Assembly: GCA_937941745.1 (NCBI GenBank)
Contig: CALDGV010000218.1
Coordinates: 1-8,004 of the forward strand
DNA from: an uncultured Prosthecobacter sp.
GTDB taxonomy: Bacteria > Verrucomicrobiota > Verrucomicrobiia > Verrucomicrobiales > Verrucomicrobiaceae
DNA length: 8,004 nt
Direction of reading: 5' to 3'
Part shown: positions 6,789-8,004 of the stretch, one piece after another
Position numbering within the stretch: the first letter of the stretch is position 1
Layout of the letters: every line of letters starts with the position of its first letter
The notes under the pieces: generated by a model
What the model was told of the DNA's origin: nothing
Database searches by the model: none
The model's input: only the letters and a program-made list of their open reading frames with translations
Program-made: the position numbers and the translations under genes

Positions 6789-7008
6789 ATGACGGACACG
6801 AAGGTTATTCATCCGCCCTCAGCGAATCATCACCTGGGAGCAGTGGCAGGTTGGCCGGGCGGACAGGCGCAGGGTCGTCAATCTCGTCGCTCCGTCGGTG
6901 ATCCGTTACAAGAGCGAGGGCGATGGCTACGTGCGCGAGACCTACGGAGGAGAGCGCGGTCCTCCCTTTAACAAGCCTTTCGATCCCTCGGCGGATGAGA
7001 AGCGGTGA
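6789..7008 (+). pseudogene. Broken GC-rich gene, coding-like frame without a start codon
   Basis: From about 6823 to the TGA at 7006-7008 one frame reads as convincing protein with strongly GC-biased third positions. It begins RIITWEQWQVGRADRRRVV and ends FNKPFDPSADEKR. That frame is open back only to a stop at 6790-6792 and holds no ATG; the first GTG (6898) would leave just 36 residues. A different frame starts at ATG 6789 (MTDTKVIHPP). Joining the two needs a +1 shift near 6818-6823, which would give a protein of about 72 residues. So this is either a small gene with a frameshift, or the 3' remnant of a longer gene cut by the low-GC segment. I do not recognise the family. It converges on menB. 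Confidence 0.5.
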
Positions 7009-7021
7009 GGCCGCGCCTCAC
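7005..7021. terminator. Small palindrome spanning two convergent stop codons
   Basis: GTGAGGC and GCCTCAC (7-bp arms, 3-base loop CGC) overlap both the TGA of the broken plus-strand gene and the TGA of menB on the minus strand. It could serve as a compact two-way transcription stop, but there is no T-run on either side, so the call is weak. Confidence 0.3.
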
Positions 7022-7830
7022 GGCACGCGCTTGAACTTCTTGAAGTTAGGCTTCCGTTTTTCGACGAAGGCGGTTTTGCCTTCTTTGGCCTCTTCGCTCA
7101 TGTAGTAGAGCAGGGTGGCGTTGCCGGCGAGGTCGAGGAGACCCATCTGGCCGTCGCAGTCGGCGTTCAGGGAGGCTTTGAGGCAGCGGAGGGCCAGCGG
7201 GCTGTGCTGGAGCATTTCGCGGCACCATTTGAGGGTTTCCTCCTCCAGCTTTTCCAGCGGGACGACGGTGTTCACGAGGCCCATGTCGAGCGCTTCCTGG
7301 GCGTTGTATTGGCGGCAGAGGTACCAGATCTCGCGGGCTTTCTTTTGGCCGACGATGCGGGCGAGGTAGCTGCTGCCGAGGCCGCCATCGAAGCTGCCGA
7401 CCTTGGGGCCGGTCTGGCCGAAGCGGGCGTTGTCGGCGGCGATGGTGAGATCGCAGACGACATGGAGGACGTGACCGCCGCCGATGGCGTAGCCTGCGAC
7501 CATGGCGACGACGGGCTTGGGCAGGGTGCGGATCTTGCGCTGGACGTCGAGGATGTTCAGGCGGGGGACGCCGTCGTCCCCGATATAGCCGGCATCGCCG
7601 CGCACTTTTTGATCGCCGCCGGAGCAGAAGGCGAGGGGCCCCTCGCCGCAGAGGATGATGACGCCGACGTCGGGATCTTCATGCAGGATTTCGAGGGCGA
7701 TGAGCATCTCCTTCACCGTCTGGGGCCGGAAGGCGTTGCGCACTTCTGGCCGGTTGATGGTGAGCTTGCCGATGCCGTCTTCGGTTTTCTCGAGCTTGAT
7801 GTCCTTGAAGGTCTTGATCGTGGTCCACAT
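7018..7830 (-). CDS. menB: 1,4-dihydroxy-2-naphthoyl-CoA synthase
   Basis: MenB closes the second ring of the naphthoquinone by converting o-succinylbenzoyl-CoA to 1,4-dihydroxy-2-naphthoyl-CoA in menaquinone synthesis. It is a cytoplasmic crotonase-fold enzyme, usually hexameric. The 270 residues cover the full family length. The oxyanion-hole segments are CSGGDQ (69-74) and YAIGGGH (114-120). [11 protein letters not shown] (140-150) carries Gly141 and catalytic Asp148, matching Gly156 and Asp163 of E. coli MenB. Tyr82 and Tyr243 match the active-site Tyr97 and Tyr258. Glycine at 141 marks the bicarbonate-dependent type, in which bicarbonate replaces an acidic side chain. The C-terminal [12 protein letters not shown] is also typical. 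The ATG at 7830 is preceded by GGAG at a 10-base distance. It sits 49 bases downstream of a sugar-kinase gene on the same strand, so the two may be co-transcribed. No other men genes are in view. Confidence 0.97.
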   Translation of the reverse strand: MWTTIKTFKDIKLEKTEDGIGKLTINRPEVRNAFRPQTVKEMLIALEILHEDPDVGVIILCGEGPLAFCSGGDQKVRGDAGYIGDDGVPRLNILDVQRKIRTLPKPVVAMVAGYAIGGGHVLHVVCDLTIAADNARFGQTGPKVGSFDGGLGSSYLARIVGQKKAREIWYLCRQYNAQEALDMGLVNTVVPLEKLEEETLKWCREMLQHSPLALRCLKASLNADCDGQMGLLDLAGNATLLYYMSEEAKEGKTAFVEKRKPNFKKFKRVP

Positions 7831-7879
7831 GGTCGCTGCGCTCCGAGTTGAGGTTCGCGGGGTGAGCTTTTAGAGGGGC

Positions 7880-8004
7880 TTACGCCTGAAAGCTGGTGTA
7901 GCGCTGCAATTCTGCGAGGCGGCTGGCGACATCGGCCTGGGTGACCTTCTGCAGCTTGTGGGTGCTGAAGGCTTCGCAGGTGTAGCTGGCGGTGACGCTG
8001 CCGT
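7880..8004 (-). CDS. PfkB-family carbohydrate or nucleoside kinase, C-terminal end
   Basis: Only the last 41 residues are visible; the gene continues past the right edge. The sequence (GSVTASYTCEAFSTHKLQKV, then TQADVASRLAELQRYTSF) matches the usual end of PfkB/ribokinase-family proteins. In these, a GTVxASFTxExFS-type strand-helix after the catalytic GxGD loop is followed by a final helix with a xRYxEL pattern. These enzymes phosphorylate sugars or nucleosides using ATP. The catalytic residues and substrate-determining parts are outside the window, so no substrate can be assigned. The stop codon is TAA at 7880-7882, 49 bases before menB on the same strand. Confidence 0.75.
   Translation of the reverse strand, partial: GSVTASYTCEAFSTHKLQKVTQADVASRLAELQRYTSFQA

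Noticed and set aside
6789..6971. 60-residue frame from ATG 6789 as an intact gene
   Set aside because: Beyond the first ten or so residues the translation becomes Arg/Gly-rich and out of register with the coding-like frame; treated as part of a broken gene.
7204..7851. 215-residue plus-strand frame opposite menB
   Set aside because: Ala/Asp/Gly-rich mirror of the menB codons; menB has every active-site residue.

Overview
The window looks like a stretch of chromosome from a GC-rich, Gram-negative, menaquinone-using bacterium. The style fits the Verrucomicrobia (Prosthecobacter/Verrucomicrobium-like). This is inferred from a large secreted PPC/PKD metalloprotease, a small helical-plus-fibronectin-III protein with DDP repeats, genes lacking clear Shine-Dalgarno sites, and repeat-filled intergenic DNA. 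No rRNA or other phylogenetic marker is present to prove it.

Layout, left to right. (1) 1-1473, minus strand: the start of an unidentified membrane protein, directly downstream of and overlapping a YejB-type peptide ABC transporter permease that carries an extra charged periplasmic segment. (2) 1550-3677, minus strand: a self-contained unit made of a good -10/-35 promoter, a 667-residue secreted zinc metalloprotease (propeptide, metzincin domain, PPC, PKD, C-terminal beta domain), and a textbook rho-independent terminator. (3) 3627-4371: 745 bases without a credible gene. It holds two unrelated repeat families side by side: a roughly 41-base repeat with the core ATCTGAAATC, then about ten degenerate units of an exactly phased 21-base repeat with internal dyad symmetry. 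(4) 4372-5106, plus strand: a GC-rich gene for a DDP-repeat, helical, fibronectin-III protein. (5) 5107-about 6800: a segment of visibly lower GC carrying a translationally coupled pair, a 106-residue unknown protein and a secreted EF-hand protein with an outer-membrane beta-barrel-like C-terminus. (6) 6789-7008: a GC-rich broken gene in which a coding-like frame has no start codon. It converges on menB. (7) 7018-8004, minus strand: menB (menaquinone biosynthesis), preceded by the 3' end of a PfkB-type sugar kinase gene.

The flanks (YejB, MenB, kinase) are ordinary housekeeping genes. The accessory interest lies in the middle: the phased palindromic 21-base array, the low-GC two-gene cassette, and the gene relic at that cassette's right edge. 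Nothing here proves a new functional system. The two best leads are the 21-base array and the 106-aa/EF-hand barrel pair.
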